NCBI GenBank assembly: GCA_018697195.1
Contig: CM031878.1
Location: forward strand, 65,320,741-65,384,740
Reading direction: 5' to 3'
Length of the DNA stretch: 64,000 bases
DNA from: Certhia americana
Taxonomy: Eukaryota > Chordata > Aves > Passeriformes > Certhiidae
A program made the translations under genes and the position numbers. Shown piece by piece: positions 1 through 13,329 of the stretch. Positions within the stretch are counted from its first letter, which is position 1. Every line of letters begins with the position of its first letter. A model generated the notes under the pieces. That model did not search any database and was not told the origin of the DNA. It saw only the letters and a list, made by a program, of their open reading frames with translations.

Positions 1-682
1 TTGGTTTCAGTGCTTGTACTTCTCCTTCTCATGCTTTCTGCCTAAAACAATCACCGTTTTGTATGAGGAACCGTACAGCTATAGAAGTACTGCCTCTCTT
101 GAAGGCATCACCTGCAGAATGGCAAAGTCCATCAGACTTCACTAACTCTAAATAAATATTCACCTAATAAAATTTGTACCTTAGATTATCACTTCTTTGC
201 ATTTCTTATGCATGCATTCTTTTAACGATATGGGGTAACTGGGGAATTCTTGGAACTCCCACTCATGCCCATGACTTCTCTACTAAACTTTGCATTCTAA
301 AAAATCACCTGGAACTTTATTAACTTGAAAAACTATGTGGTTTCCAATTTATTTTTCAACAATCTAAACAACGTGAAACTTAGTATGCTAAGAGGACAGC
401 AACATGACAGGTCACAGGCCTGTACACATTCCAGTATGGTAGGAACCGAAATTATTCAACTCAGAACAACTGCCTTCACTGAACTGAGGTGAAGCCATAT
501 TTGGCCACATGAAATAATTCTGTTAACCCAGTTAGAAATAACACTGTTAACCCTGTAACTCCCAGAACTTTACCAGCCAAGGACAGGCAATAATAAATTA
601 GAGTTCAGGAATTATAGTATTCAAACTGAGTAAGCGCTTTAACAAAAGCCCTGTCCAAGCAGTCTACCCAGACACATGCCTG
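1..682. other. AT-rich non-coding stretch
   Basis: No open frame of note, RNA gene or recognised repeat is seen here. Stop codons are frequent in all frames, and the base composition matches the bulk of the window. The stretch ends where the first CR1 fragment begins. Confidence 0.6.
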
Positions 683-832
683 TAGAATCATAGCATCACA
701 GAATATGCTGAACTGTAAGGGACCCACAAGGATCACCCAAAGTCCAACTCCTGGCCCTGCACAGCACAGCCTCAAGAATCACACCATGTGATTAGAGCAT
801 TTCTTGAACTCTGGAAGGCATTCACTTCTCCA
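683..832 (-). mobile_element. CR1 LINE fragment, 3' end
   Basis: The plus strand opens with a degenerate run of the 'agaatcatag..cacagaat' kind, the reverse complement of the short repeat at CR1 3' ends. It continues with 'aagtccaactcctgg', then 'caagaatcacaccatgtg' and 'ttcttgaactctgg', all landmarks of the CR1 3' untranslated region read in reverse. The element is therefore on the minus strand and truncated to about 150 bp, as is usual for CR1 copies that reverse transcribe only partly. It cannot code for protein. Boundaries are approximate. Confidence in the class is high; the subfamily was not assigned. Confidence 0.85.
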
Positions 833-2929
833 GTATTTTCTAGCTTGAGGTTTGCATTTCTTTCTCCAATAAATATTAATATAACAACATATTAATTTGC
901 CTTTTGTCTAATTGAGTGTATCAGTTGCATTTGTTTTTTCTGCTGTAATTATTCTGGAACATAGGTACCTATTGTCAAGCTAATATAATAAAACCATAAA
1001 CTTCTCAGTTATGTACTATACTGTAATCAATACCAAAAGATTGAGCTATACCATGAAATCTATTTTTTACGTCAATTCAAATTGACGTAAAAAATATTTC
1101 AGAGGAACATTTGCCCCCAGAAACATATTTTTTCTATGATGCTGGCAAAAGACATAGAACCACCAGCTTAGAAAATATTTCATGTAATACTTTACATCTC
1201 TAAGAACTTGCAGTGAAAAATCAGAAGGGATGGAAAACAAAGCAAAAAAAATCTGAGGCCAAAAACCTTATGTATCATTTGACTAACATCCACTACCCAC
1301 ACCAGCAGAAGTCAGCATGCTAAAGAAGCATGTGGTTGGATTTTTTTAAGCCTTTACCAAGAAAAACTTACAACTGGAAGTACCCCGCTGACTTCTAGTA
1401 GTCTGCTGACATCAGGTTATAGGCTACTGTTATACTTATAGACAGCCTAAAAAATGCTTTTTTGAAAGAGCTCCTAGGAGACAACATGTGCAGTAACACA
1501 TACCTTCCCTTGAAAATTTGTGTGGGTAACTTGAACTTATGGTTCAAACTCTTATAAAAATCGAAATTTTTTTTCTTGCATGCAAAAATTTCTTGTGCAA
1601 GCTAGTATCCACCGTTCCTGTCCATAGGAATCAGTACATTCTGGTAATTATTTCTTTTTTGTATGAAGAGATGGCTCCTTTCTTCGGTACCGTTGTCCTG
1701 ATTTTAAGATATTGAGCAGCATTTCAGACTGTATGTCTCATATTGCTCACCCTTCCACAGGATGGAACAGAATCTACTCACTTTTCAATAATTGTCTAAT
1801 ATCTGCCAACCAATTTTCTTGAACCCAAACCCTGACTTGTCTAAACAAGTCTTCCCTATTAATCTATTTTATCTAGAGAAAGAAAGCATTTTTTAAAAAT
1901 AATGAAATAAAATAATTTATTGAGTTCTTTTGCAAGAGGGCAGCACTTCCAAGGAGAACAAGATCTTTCAAACAGGATGTGATTTCCTTGATGGTGAAAA
2001 TGGTATCCATAGTAAGGATCCTTGCAGATTTGGCTTTATGTTGATTTAATGAGTTCTTCCTTCTGATTTTCTTTCCTAAAGCAAAAGTAAAGACCTAGAT
2101 GTCTGTTTCCAGTATCTAACAAACATCTTTGCATCTAACCATGAGAAAATTATTTGTAAGGTATTTTCTTTGCAATAAAAAACTTGACTATGTTAAAACA
2201 TTCATATGTAGCTATTTTTCTGCCTTTTCCTTTCCATTTGATGCTGCCCAAAGTAACCTCTTATGGATCAAATGGCCAGGCAGCTTTTTCTGCTGGCACT
2301 TGTTTCAGGTAGGTAGGAGAAATTCTTTGTAGTATCTTTGATTTATTTCCTCTCCAATCCTTTTCAGCTTCCTGCAATTCAAGCTTAAGTTTTGACTGTC
2401 ATTGTCTGGTAACAATAGTGTTTATTCATAGCCCCTTTATTTTGTTATGTTATTCCAAATTTACTACAACTGATAAGATGAAAATGCATCTAAACCACAC
2501 ATCTTGTTCAATAATGAATTTTTGCCTTGGCTGTCCTGCTTAAAGGTGCTTTGATTTATTCAGTTTCCCTTTCTTCCACATTGATTTGTAAATGGTTATT
2601 AGTGTTCCAAAGATATATTATTTACAAGGTGCTTCTGGATTCGCTGGCGTTTACCTCAATTACTGCCATGGTAGATGTTTCTTGTCTTCTCTTTTCTTCT
2701 TCATTTCACTTTGTGTTAGGTCTTTCCTTTCTCAAATAAATTCACATTTTGTTCCTATTCTTCTGGCACTTAGTGTTTATTGAACACTTGATACTGTTTA
2801 GCAAAAAAACTTTCTGTTAATAACTATTTAGAAAGCTTTCTCTTTGATTTGGTATCTAGACAGGCTCCAATTCCCTCATCAGTTCATTCTTTCTGGGACT
2901 CTCTTTAATGTCCAAGTGATTTAAATTAA
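833..2929. other. AT-rich non-coding stretch with a palindrome
   Basis: No gene is supported. The only open frames are short (under about 70 codons) and mutually overlapping. The one feature that stands out is the inverted repeat at 1061-1096, listed separately. Poly-T and poly-A runs of eight or so bases are scattered throughout. Confidence 0.55.
1061..1096. repeat. 36-bp near-perfect palindrome (inverted repeat)
   Basis: The left arm TATTTTTTACGTCAATT (1061-1077) is matched by its exact reverse complement at 1080-1096, with only the dinucleotide CA between. The arms are 17 bp with no mismatch. Beyond a two-base bulge on the left, four further bases can pair (gaaa with tttc), so the symmetry extends a little. 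Each arm carries an ACGTCA/TGACGT core, like the half-sites bound by CREB/ATF-type bZIP proteins. Such a symmetrical sequence can arise by replication template switching. No function is shown. Confidence 0.95.
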
Positions 2930-3070
2930 ATTAAAAAAAAAGAAATATAAATGAAACACAAAGCAAATAAAACCACCACCACCACAACAACAACAACAAA
3001 CTCCCCACCCCATCCCCCCCCCCCCAAAAAAAAAAAAATCCAAAATAACCCAGAACAACAAAAAAAAATC
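2930..3070. repeat. A/C-rich low-complexity tract with ACC/ACA triplets and a C12-A13 block
   Basis: ACC triplets followed by ACA triplets run from about 2972 to 2999. Then come C-rich bases with a 12-base C run (3014-3025) directly joined to a 13-base A run (3026-3038), followed by more A-rich sequence. This is simple-sequence DNA with no coding potential. It could be the decayed tail of an old retroposed sequence, but no parent element is recognisable beside it. Confidence 0.85.
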
Positions 3071-3114
3071 CCAACCAGGACAAAACTAATTTACTTTTGA
3101 CTAACAAACAAAAA

Positions 3115-3137
3115 AACTCCTCCTCAGTGGAGGAGTT
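3115..3137. repeat. Short inverted repeat
   Basis: AACTCCTCC (3115-3123) and GGAGGAGTT (3129-3137) are exact reverse complements separated by TCAGT. It could form a 9-bp hairpin. It lies just downstream of the A/C-rich tract. A repeat this short is likely in a window this size by chance. Confidence 0.6.
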
Positions 3138-6100
3138 AGCCTGTCCTCCTAAAGCAGTATGGTTTGTTCAATCATACTATCTCATCTTCTTGATCACAAA
3201 ATTAAAAATTCTCACTGAAAGGAAATTAAGTTTTTCCTCTATTATGGAACTAAAAAAAATTAATTAAAAGAATTCAAAGTAATTGCTCCCATCAAGACTG
3301 ACCCTTGTGTCATGACCTGGAAAAGGCAGCAGCCACATGCAGTAGTTGGTAAACAAACTGATTAATTCAAACCAGTCACAGAACACACTGCCACTTACTC
3401 ATCCCAAAAAGGAGACAGACAGGAGTCAGAGTGTGAGGAGGTGTGTAAAAAGCTGGTAAAGAGCTGTCCTGAGAAAAGGGAGAAGAAACAAATGTGTTGG
3501 TAAAATGTGGGAGAACAGCTCTGCAGATGGACAGACTTGGGTTCTCTGCTTGTGGAGACATTTGGGGCTTAGCTGTGAAGTTTATTATCCATGTCAAGTG
3601 TTCACTTTCTGTTCTGTGTAGTATTTCTGTCTTCAGTGAGAGAGCAGGTAAGCTTGGGAGCACAAGGTGAGGTAAGCTGTAGTCCTCATCATGAAAGTAA
3701 AACCAAATCAAATGTGAAGTGAGCAGAAGAAAAGGAAAAGGATAGGGGAGAAAGATTAATTTAAAAGTAACAGAGAATATGTAAATATAATACTTGATAA
3801 CCAGCTGATCTACCAGGCTTTTTAGAAAGTTGACTTCTATGAGGTTGGCAGAAATTTTTCATCAGGAATATACTCTTTTCTATCTGCAAGTGTAAAGGGA
3901 TTTCAACCACGCAACTGAAAATCCCCTCAGGACACTGATATTTCTCTATTTTTTAACAGTGGTTTCTTTCAAGTTTATTACTAGAACTGACTTTTTAGAA
4001 GAAATTTGTAGGATAAGAATAGTGTAGGTAATATAAATTATATAATGAGTTTTCAAGCAAATATTATTTTTCTGAATTTATGTCTATTTTATAATAAAGA
4101 ATCATTATAAAGATTTTTCACTTATTAGGAAAGTAGCAATTCAGCAAACAAAATGAATTTTTAACTCACATTGTGGAATTACACCAAAAAAAACCCCCAA
4201 ACCTTGAAGTGAATATTCATTGTGTTGGATGAACACAGCATTGGAAGTTTTTACTATATGCAATTCAACAGACAATTCTCTGTTCTCTCAAGATTTTAAA
4301 GAAAAATAAAAACTCTATTGCTGCAAACCATGGGCCAGCTAATCAAAATGTTGGTTTTGTGCAGAAAGGCCTGAGTATAGTTATAATTAATTGCTCTGAA
4401 CTTGAAAATAAACACTGAAAAGCTCAATAGCTAGAAACAACAGTGTTACTTAGCAGCCTTCGTTTCATGACTTTCAAAATTATGCAGAATAGTATTTCAT
4501 TGGTTTTGTTAAAAAAGTAGTAGAAGCAAATCTTTCTTTGATGTGGTTTCTACCATTGTGTGATTATTAATAAGAATATTATTTTGAGTAAATTCATTTT
4601 CTTTCTCTTATCTATACACTACAAAAGAGTAAAGGATATGTAAATGTAATGATGGGACTTCAGATGCAAAATCTTGAATCTCTTTTTTTCATCTCTCTTC
4701 CAAGCCCTCACTGGCATAGCTTTCACATTCACAGTCAGATGCCAAGATAAGGGTTCAGGTTGAAGATGTCACTGCTATTGCCACGGGTAAAGAATGGCCT
4801 CGGTAAAACTACAGCCACAGGTACTTTTTACCCCAGAAGTAGGCTGGACAAAACTGAAGGACAAAAAAGGCAGGAGTGACACATGCTTGTACAGTTATCT
4901 CATGTTCTAACATGCAGCAGCTTGCAACTCTGAAGACAATCCAGTGCTCCTAAATGAGTCTTTTTAACTTGCAAATTTCTGACAACGTAAAAGACCAATA
5001 AGCCTGACTTCTCCTTGATGTATCACAGGCTAGATTTCAAGTAATTTCACAGCTTAATAGTGGAACAACTCCTTGTCACCCCTGGCTATTTTTGTTATTT
5101 CAAGACATCTACCAGAGACACCTCACTTGTAATTTCTTGACAAAACTTTTTTCAAACACAAGCAAAACCAACTGAGTAATTTGGCACAGTGAAGAGCAAA
5201 ACTTTACTAGTCATAATGTGTCTAGACATTTCAGACATTTCCTCTGTGGTTTCAGACTTATAGTCTTCTGGAGTAGCAATTGTAACACCACCACCCAGGA
5301 ACTAGCATTCCAAATACATTTTTGCATGGTTGTATTTGCGTGAGACCTGTTGATCTACTGTTTTCCTCAATGGCTTGTGCTTTCTTCTAGACTTTTGAAG
5401 TACTTTAAGCATGTAAAGATAGAATGTTTGTAAGAAACACATAGAGGTGAAACATTGGCTTTCCCTCTCCATTTCTAATGAGATTTGTCAGTCTGCAGAT
5501 TTTATTGTGCTGATTTCTAATTTTATGGCAACTACTCAGAATTTTCCCCATGATTTCTCAAATACATATTCATTGTTGGTGTTTTGTGGTGTTTTCAGAA
5601 CAAGTTGTTTTGTTGTCATAACCAAAAACATGGACGGACTTGAGTTTTTGGGTTTGCATTTAATAAAAGTTGATGGCTTGGCAACTTTGCTGCAGTTATT
5701 TCAACTGTAAACGTTCCTATCATGAACAATCAGTAACAACTGTCTCTAAAAGCATTTAATCTCTATATATAGATTTTAAAATTTCTTTCCAGGAGCTTTT
5801 TTTAGGAATTATAATTCAATTTAAATATACTCAATGTTTTGGTACCCCCATCTTTATAACTTCTGATGTTGCAACTTCAAAATTATCTAGGATTTAAAGA
5901 CAGAATTTATTAATCTGAATGAATTTATAAATGACTTTCTACATGACAGATATTTGTCCTCTCAATTTATTTGTGAGGAAAAGGCAAAAAGATGAATTAA
6001 ACTAGATTAAGTCTAATTTTCTTAAAAGATTCATTCATGTGTTATAACACTTTGTCATTATTATCCCAACTCTGGGAACTTCAATGATCTGTCTCATGAC

Positions 6101-8111
6101 AAACTGCTCTTCATATTAAAAAAAAAAAAATTGAGAATTTCTCTTTTGAAATATTTTGCTGCAAAAATAATCCTTCCATTTTTATAAATGCAACTTTCAT
6201 TTGAGGGTGCATAAATAAATTTACTAGCTACAGAAAATCTGTTCCAGCAGAATATTTGTTCATAACTTCCAGGTGTGGTGAAAAGATCACAAAAATAAAA
6301 GTTTTCCCAAACCATTCAATTTTCTCCAATCTTACCTGAATCCTGTGTCACACAATATGTGTGTAACACAGCACAACAGGAAATTTAATTTCTAGAATGT
6401 CATGGTTATTAATACTGAATATAAAACACACATTTTTATCATTAAGTTTCAATTTCAAATTAATAATCATAGTTTTGGTCCAGTTCTGGCCATGTATAAG
6501 AAGAGAAGAAAACACAAATATTATTATGACATCCAGTACTATACCTGAACAAAGAAAAAATGTGTTACATTGTTCAATGTTACTATATTTCTCATCCTCT
6601 TATGAAATTTATTTCATGAAATTCCCCTATCATATTCAGACAGAAATATTCATACATAAATGAAGACTTCTCCTTCTTAAAAAATCTGGTCTAGTTCTTT
6701 GTTAATTTGGGAATATAGAGATATCCTAATATAGATCTAAATATACCCCATGAATATTTCAGAATTTCTTCTTTCAATCTTTTCTAAAGCAAGTCTTGCT
6801 ATCTTATGAATTTCAGAAAAATTTAAATTTTTGATCACTTTGGCACTGTACTGATATAAGTATGAAAGCACCTGGTAAAAATCTAAGTGATATCTTCTTC
6901 TACTCAGATTATATGAAGAATATCTGTGTCCTTTTCATTTTAGTCAAATATAAATAAAGTGATATAAAAAAGAAAGTATTACAGTAATAGTGCTGTTCAC
7001 TAAAAATGATAAAGAACGTATTGTATTACTCCAATATGCTAAAACTGAATTTGGACTACTGCAGTTCATAAAAGAATGAAAAGAAATAATTTTTATTTTT
7101 TTTTATTGACAGTATTGTAAAGATTTTTGCAAGCCCTGTGCAATTACCCTCAGAGGCATTTTGACCCAGAACTGCAGAGAGCATATTTTTTCTTTACTGA
7201 TACTTCAGTAAAGATGCTACATATCAAAATCCACAGAAAAAAAGAAAGAAGTACTTTCAGAATAATGTGGATATCAAGTTAATTTTGTTTAGCAGACTTA
7301 ACAGGACTGCAGTTTAGAAACAGTCTGATAGCTTTAAAGAAGGCATTTTACTCTATATTTTCAAGCACTACTGCCTTAGAAATAGATGAGTATGAGAGGA
7401 ATTTTAGTATGAGGACAAGTGAGTAAATATTATTTATAAGCAGTTAAATCTCCTGCTAAGCTGGAGAGATGGCAGTTCCAGATACTAATACAGACCTAAA
7501 GTTGCTATAGGCATCAGTATTTTCCAGAGCTGTTGTCCATCTATTTACAGTCATAGCCTAAATAGAATGGTTGCCCAAAATTTATTTAAAATGCATCAGT
7601 GATGAATTTTACAGAATTCTATGAAAGGCTGAAAAATTAAGAATTATGAAGGGCCAAAGGATTTCAAGGTCTGAAGCAAAACTGTGCATTTTAAAATCTG
7701 CCAGTTTAAGGCAGTTATTTGAAAGTTAGGCAGAGGTCCTTCAGCAGAAACACCATTTAATTAATTGAAGACCAGCCCCCCCCACACACACTCAAACTCA
7801 AAACATACCTTTTTTCCTTTCCATATTGCCTTATATTCTGCTTGGTAACAAAGCCAATAATGTTACTTTATATCATTTCTAGGATGACTAATTTTAAATG
7901 GAATAATTTAATATTAATTTCAAAGTCATAATAAGACTCTAAACAGTTTTTCCCTTGTAATAACCTTTAATTATAGTATGTTAATGGGACATTTTGCTGT
8001 TAGCATCTAATAGCATGATAAAGCTGGAGTGAAAATCAGAAATGCAGGGTTTACTTACAAGAGTTGATCATTTGTCTCAGTGTGTCATTTGGTGTATCTT
8101 TTGGCTACTTT

Positions 8112-8136
8112 GGGAATTCTTTCCCAAAGAATTCCC
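8112..8136. repeat. 11-bp-arm inverted repeat
   Basis: GGGAATTCTTT (8112-8122) and its exact reverse complement AAAGAATTCCC (8126-8136) are separated by CCC. A second, offset pairing (TTTGGGAA with TTCCCAAA) overlaps it, so the site can fold in two ways. No neighbouring gene gives it a role. Confidence 0.75.
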
Positions 8137-8994
8137 CTTTTTTCCCATTGTCAATATTAAGGTTCTAGAACTGAGCAAGCAGACATGTTTTCATGTGAGA
8201 TAGGGGCTGAGAACTAAAGTGATATTATGGCACTCTGTGTTTTCATCCTACACCCTCCCTCTTCCAAGGGGCCATGGCAGCCCTCACTGCTCAGTGTCTC
8301 TTCAGCTATAAATATTTGCCATTCCATCATCCAGATTTGCATCAGAGTTTCAAAGATGAGTGAAATGGACAAAAAGACAACCCAAAGTTGGATATATAGA
8401 TGCTAAAAATTTGCTGTTGTCCTAATATTAAACTTAACTCCTTTTGGTATGTTCAACAGAGCTTAAAGGATTGAAAGCTACCATTAAAGTAGAAGTAAGC
8501 ATGTTTAAAATGTTGCATCAGAACAGAAATTATATCTTCTGAATGTCACCCATTTCTACGTTACTATAAATCTGGTCAGAGATGACAACTTTAGAGAAGA
8601 AAAATGGGCTGCCTTTTCCCATTTGAGTTCTTCTGGTCTTTACAGGACATTTAGCACATGATGTTTTACCAAAGGTCTTTACAGGTCAAGCCTTTTGTGA
8701 TTTAATCCAAGCTATCAACTCAGCTCCACAAAGCCACTCACTCTCTCCCCTCCGTAGGCTGAGAGAAGTTATTTGAAATGTAAAAGTGAGATTACTTTTA
8801 TAGGTAAAGCAAAAGGGGAGTGTGCACAAGCTAAACAAAATAATAAATTAATTGACTACTTCTCATATATTTCTCATATACTTCTCAGTCATCTTTCAGG
8901 AAAATGGGCTCCATCACTTTGAAAAGGGACTTCAGAAGACAAGCATCATCATTCCAAACTTACCTTCTCCCTCCTGCTCACAGCTCTTGATTTT

Positions 8995-9292
8995 CAGCAG
9001 AGTTTTACATGGGGTAGGATATTCCTTTGGTCACTTGGGGATCACTTGTCCAGCTGTGTCCCTCCCAGCCTTTTGTGTACATCATCAGCTCACAGGTGGT
9101 GCAGCATGTGCATGTGCTGAAAATGTGAGAAGCACGAAAGTTCTAGATGCTGTGCAAGCACTGCCCAGCAGTAATGAAAATGTCCCTGGCCTATCAATAC
9201 CCTTTTCAGCAGATACCCAAACAAGGAGCAATATAAGCTACTATGAATAAATTTAACTTTGTTCCCAACAAAACCATTACATTTCTTCCACT
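8995..9292 (+). mobile_element. Probable avian LTR-retrotransposon-derived fragment
   Basis: The stretch resembles a dispersed avian repeat that I associate with endogenous retroviral elements. Landmarks are 'ggggtaggatattcctttgg', 'ccagctgtgtccctccca', a run about 'gcaagcactgcccagcagta', 'cctatcaataccctttt' and an end near 'ttcccaacaaaaccattac'. It is richer in GC than its flanks. A 132-codon open frame (8852-9250, plus strand) crosses it, but the frame begins outside the block and matches no retroviral protein, so I treat it as incidental. Assignment rests on remembered consensus; a repeat-library search would settle family and ends. Confidence 0.5.
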
Positions 9293-9981
9293 GTAAAGAA
9301 AAATCACTTGAGGATGTTCTTTAAGATGTTTGTACTGGAAACATATTTACTGGAAGTCTATAGAATCCAATTATACTACTTGATCCCTGTCATAAGGGGT
9401 TAGTCAGATAACCTGGCCCTGCAAACTACTGGTGGAAAACTTTTTCATTTTCTTCCACATTGTCTGATTAGTGTTTTTTTATTATACTGATAGGATTGTT
9501 GAAATTGTTTCAGTTTAAAAGATTTTGGGCATTATCTTGATTCATTTTAATATGAACACATTTGCAGAATATATCTGTACGTGAAAGACACATAATATTT
9601 TTACAGAGAAAAAGTAAAAGTATTTGAATTTGTTAGAGGGCATGAGTGAATGCAACTAATTATATTATGTAAGAGATTATATTGTAATAAACCTTGAGCT
9701 TCTGCTATATTTAAGGAAGCAATCTGTGAATATACGGTGATGAGCTTTATAAATTCTGTTGTATTTGAAATGCAGTAAGCTTACTCTCCATTTGCTTGCC
9801 TACATGATAAATGGTCTGATATTACTGGGTTTTAAAATAAATCAGCCTAATATGTTCTCTTCACAGTGTATTTCAATATTAACATATATTTATGTCACCT
9901 CTATGATTTCATGGTGCATTATCTTCTATTAAGGCTTGCAACCAATAAATGCTTCTCAGAAAAACCCTTTTGCTTTTTGCA
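9293..9981. other. AT-rich non-coding stretch
   Basis: No gene or recognised repeat is seen. The DNA is AT-rich, with short open frames only. Confidence 0.55.
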
Positions 9982-10205
9982 TAGAACTGCAACAGTACTG
10001 CAGTACTTCTTGGAAGGGTCTTCTGGAGGTCACCCTGTCCCACCTCATCTTCAAGGAAGATTGCCAATATTTGACTAGGTAATTTATGTCTTTTTTGTAG
10101 CCGAATCTAGAGAAACCTCCGAAGACAGAAAATGTGTGGCCTTCTTGGAAAACCAATTCCAGTGCTACTCTGTCTTCCCTTTATTTATAAGGAACTTACT
10201 TTTTC
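9982..10205 (-). mobile_element. CR1 LINE fragment, 3' end
   Basis: On the plus strand the order is a degenerate 'tagaactgcaacag' start, then 'ttggaagggtcttctggagg', 'caccctgtcccacc', 'ctagagaaacctcc' and a stretch about 'ccagtgctactctgtc'. That is the reverse complement of the CR1 3' untranslated region in the correct order. The copy is clearly diverged. Overlapping open frames on both strands (about 9866-10156) are incidental. Ends are approximate. Confidence 0.8.
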
Positions 10206-13200
10206 ATATTCTTAAAAGACACAAATGTTATGCTGATATCCAAAAACAGCAGCTGCCCAAACACATTCTCTCATTTTCCTGTTAATTCAAAGTCCATAGA
10301 CTTCTATTCAAACAGCATTCCTCAACAGAAACAGAAAATCCCATAATGTTGATGTTTCACTGTATGATGAAATTACAGAACACATGAATTCTGACTTCAG
10401 ATTATTTCAGGAAGCCAATAAACATTTTTGATAAGGAATCCTAAAATTAATTACCAGAATCATTATATAAAGGAGGCACCAAGACAGTCTGATTTTTTTG
10501 TACAAGTTTTGAGTCTGATGACTTAGATTTACACATAGCTAACAGGATTGGCATATTACTAACTTTTTAGCCTACCCTGTTAAATAAATTTCAGTGGATG
10601 GATTTCTATGAGGTGATCCTTCTTTATTCAAAACAAATCATGCACAGTGTCATCTCAGCAAAGTCACATTGAAGAAAAATTAAGGGAAGTTCTCTTCAAC
10701 CATCTCCTGTGTTTGGGCCTTCTGTGCCAGATCATCCCTCCCTCACAAATTATTGCTGCTGAGCAGTTGCAGTTAGAATTTTACTTCCAACTAATAGTGG
10801 TTTTATAGCACTGTCATAAGCCATTGACATTACAACAAAGAACAGAATACAATTAGGAAGATCTCAGCATGTTCTTGCCATCTGTTTATGGACATATGTA
10901 TCTTTTACTAATAGACTGTAAGTTGAAGAGACTGCCAGTATTTCCTCAATAATGAAAAGGAGATGAGGGAGTTGGTCATACAACAAATTTATTAATGTAT
11001 TCTTTTTACTCTAACACTTCTGTGTGTAAGGCGGTGATAAACTTACTTTAAATCTATTGTATTACTTCTCATTTAGTCACATGCTGATGTAAATAATTCT
11101 AAATCTGTAAATATCATGCCCTAAACTTTAGGCAAAACCCCATACTTATACTACTGAAAATAAATAAATCCCTTTCACAGACAATATTTGAGTTTATAGG
11201 GCAACTAAGGTTGCCCCTTTTTTAGCTGTACTAACAATCTGGAATAAAAGTTTTATTTAGCAGGCTAAAAAAATATTTGCACACCCTAGGAAAATTAATC
11301 CTCTACTTCCAGTACAACATCATGCTGTGCTTTTTAAGTGGGATGGACAAAGAGCTGGCACTTACAGTATTTCCTAAAAAAAAATATGAAAAATTACAAA
11401 ACAAAATATAGGACAGGTGAGACTAGCAATGGCACTGAAATACTGTAATATTCACTGAAATGCTAATGAGCAGTCAAACTAAAGAGTCTTTTAGGAATCT
11501 GCTTCATGATTTTCTGTTACACTTTTCAAAATTCTTTGAAAAGGAAAGCTGCTGAAATGGAAATGTCACTGCTCCACAGTCTGTGAAGAAACATATGCTG
11601 AGGTTTGGTAATAATTCAGTGAGCACTTATCACCGGGAGAGAAATTACAGAATGCGCTCTCTATTAAATCTTACCAGAATCACTACAGAAAATTAAAAAA
11701 AAATGTTTTTTGGAGAGTATTAAAGACTGATCAATATAAAAGAAAAATTACCAGGAAAAAAGGCTGGCAACTTTATGTTTTCCCTTTCAATTTTCTTTCT
11801 TCTTTTTCTTTTAGAACTAAACCAAATTCCTACCATAATTCTTTTTCTTCAGAATAAATTGCCAAAATATTTTTATGAACTTGGTATGGGTACCATATGG
11901 CACCCTTATTGGTTTTTGTGAATTCAAAATATGCAAGAGAAACAAGAGACATAGGAAAGTATTAGCTCATTATTCCGTGAATACAAGATAATATTAAGTA
12001 ACAAAGCATTCTGGTTTGCTCAAAGCAGATGTTGATTCTTTCATTATAGGTTTGTCAGGAGTGGTTCTTGAGAGCCCTTAGCCTATAAATGTTGAAGCAT
12101 GTAAATTCTGATAGGCAACTTGTTGAGAACATGTTGCCTGGTGCTCTGAAATTGCTTGTGGCCCTGAAAATGTCCTGAAATTTTCTACATAACAAGCAAA
12201 GCAGTAAACTAATAATCCAAAAGACCCATACAGGGTGGAAACTGCAGGGAAAATATGTTTACCTTAATTTTAATTGCAGTAATAAAGTGGTATTTTTCCA
12301 CTAGAAAAATTATGAGACAGGGGAGACAGAATATGTCACAGTATTTCTCATTACAAGCATTCACTAAAAATTTCCCCTGACTAGCTATATTATTTCTAAC
12401 AGAAAATTATGATGTTGTTAGTTTATGTTGCTAATCGCATGAATTTGAAAATACAGATAATTAAAAGTTATAACTTCTGCTCCATAAAAGATTTTTTTAA
12501 GCGTGGAGTTAATTGTATTTCAGAAGTGTAAGTTTTCCTTATCTTTGTTTCATAGTGTATTTTACTTTTAAAAAACACAAACCAAAACATAGTAGAGTGT
12601 TGAAGTTCTAGTTTAGACATCACAGTGAGATATAACACTCAGGAATCTTAAGCTGCTAATCTTGCAAGGCATGTGACATGGAAATGCAAAAGACTTATGC
12701 TCTGGGAGTAAACTTTTAAACACTGGCATAAATATAGATTTTCTGTGAGTCTTTGCATGTTGATAGTAAACACACATTACTGAGACAGTAATTATAACAG
12801 ATTAATGCACTGAAGAAACTTGCACAAAGAGCATGCAATATAAGCCAGCAGGTAAAAAGGCAGGTTTTATAAAGTTGCTTTCCCTTGAAAATTGAAGCAC
12901 ATATCTTCAGTATGTTCTAGAGTTTAAAAATAATTTTGTCAGAGCATTTTTGACCTGAATATTTCAAAAGAATTATGAAATGCTGCTTAGTGTTACATAT
13001 GAATGAAGTTTCAAGAGTACCACTATAGAGGACTTTCCTTTGTCTTTGATTTCAGTGGCTGTCTGTCAAAATATACCTCCTCACTCATTATGTTCCTTCT
13101 ACATTGTCATTTAGTGGAGAAAGGTTCTTTACTCCTCAAGTCTGATCTTTTAGAAACTGTCACATCAAGCAGATTTCTCTGCCTTGTGAGAATAGAAATT

Positions 13201-13329
13201 TGAATTTAAATTTCTATTGGATATTCCTTAAACCTTAGGTTAAATTTTGTACAATTACTGTAGAGTTCATTTCAGAAAAGTAGCTTTATTGATATTACAG
13301 TCTTGTCAGAGACCTGAATTTGCTTCATG
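10206..13329. other. AT-rich non-coding stretch
   Basis: About 3 kb with no open frame above about 66 codons and no recognised transposable element. It contains a 7-bp hairpin followed by T6 (11199-11226), discussed under rejected items, and the inverted repeat at 13191-13218. Confidence 0.5.
13191..13218. repeat. 11-bp-arm inverted repeat
   Basis: AATAGAAATTT (13191-13201) and AAATTTCTATT (13208-13218) are exact reverse complements separated by GAATTT. The sequence is AT-rich and could form a hairpin. One such repeat is not surprising in 64 kb of this composition. Confidence 0.75.

Larger units (their letters stand above)
3071..8994. other. AT-rich non-coding stretch
   Basis: No gene, RNA gene or recognisable transposable element was identified in this almost 6-kb stretch. 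Open frames reach at most about 111 codons (3376-3711, minus strand), resemble no known protein and lack any supporting splice or start context. Small inverted repeats occur at 3115-3137 and 8112-8136. There is a short C8-(AC)n patch near 7776-7790. Confidence 0.5.

Noticed and set aside
8852..9250. 132-codon frame, the longest in the window
   Set aside because: It starts in unique AT-rich DNA and runs into an LTR-like repeat. It has no retroviral or host protein similarity; the higher GC of the repeat explains the missing stops.
11199..11226. GGGCAAC-TAAG-GTTGCCC hairpin followed by T6, like a bacterial terminator
   Set aside because: The context is vertebrate nuclear DNA with no upstream bacterial-type gene; a 7-bp stem is expected by chance.
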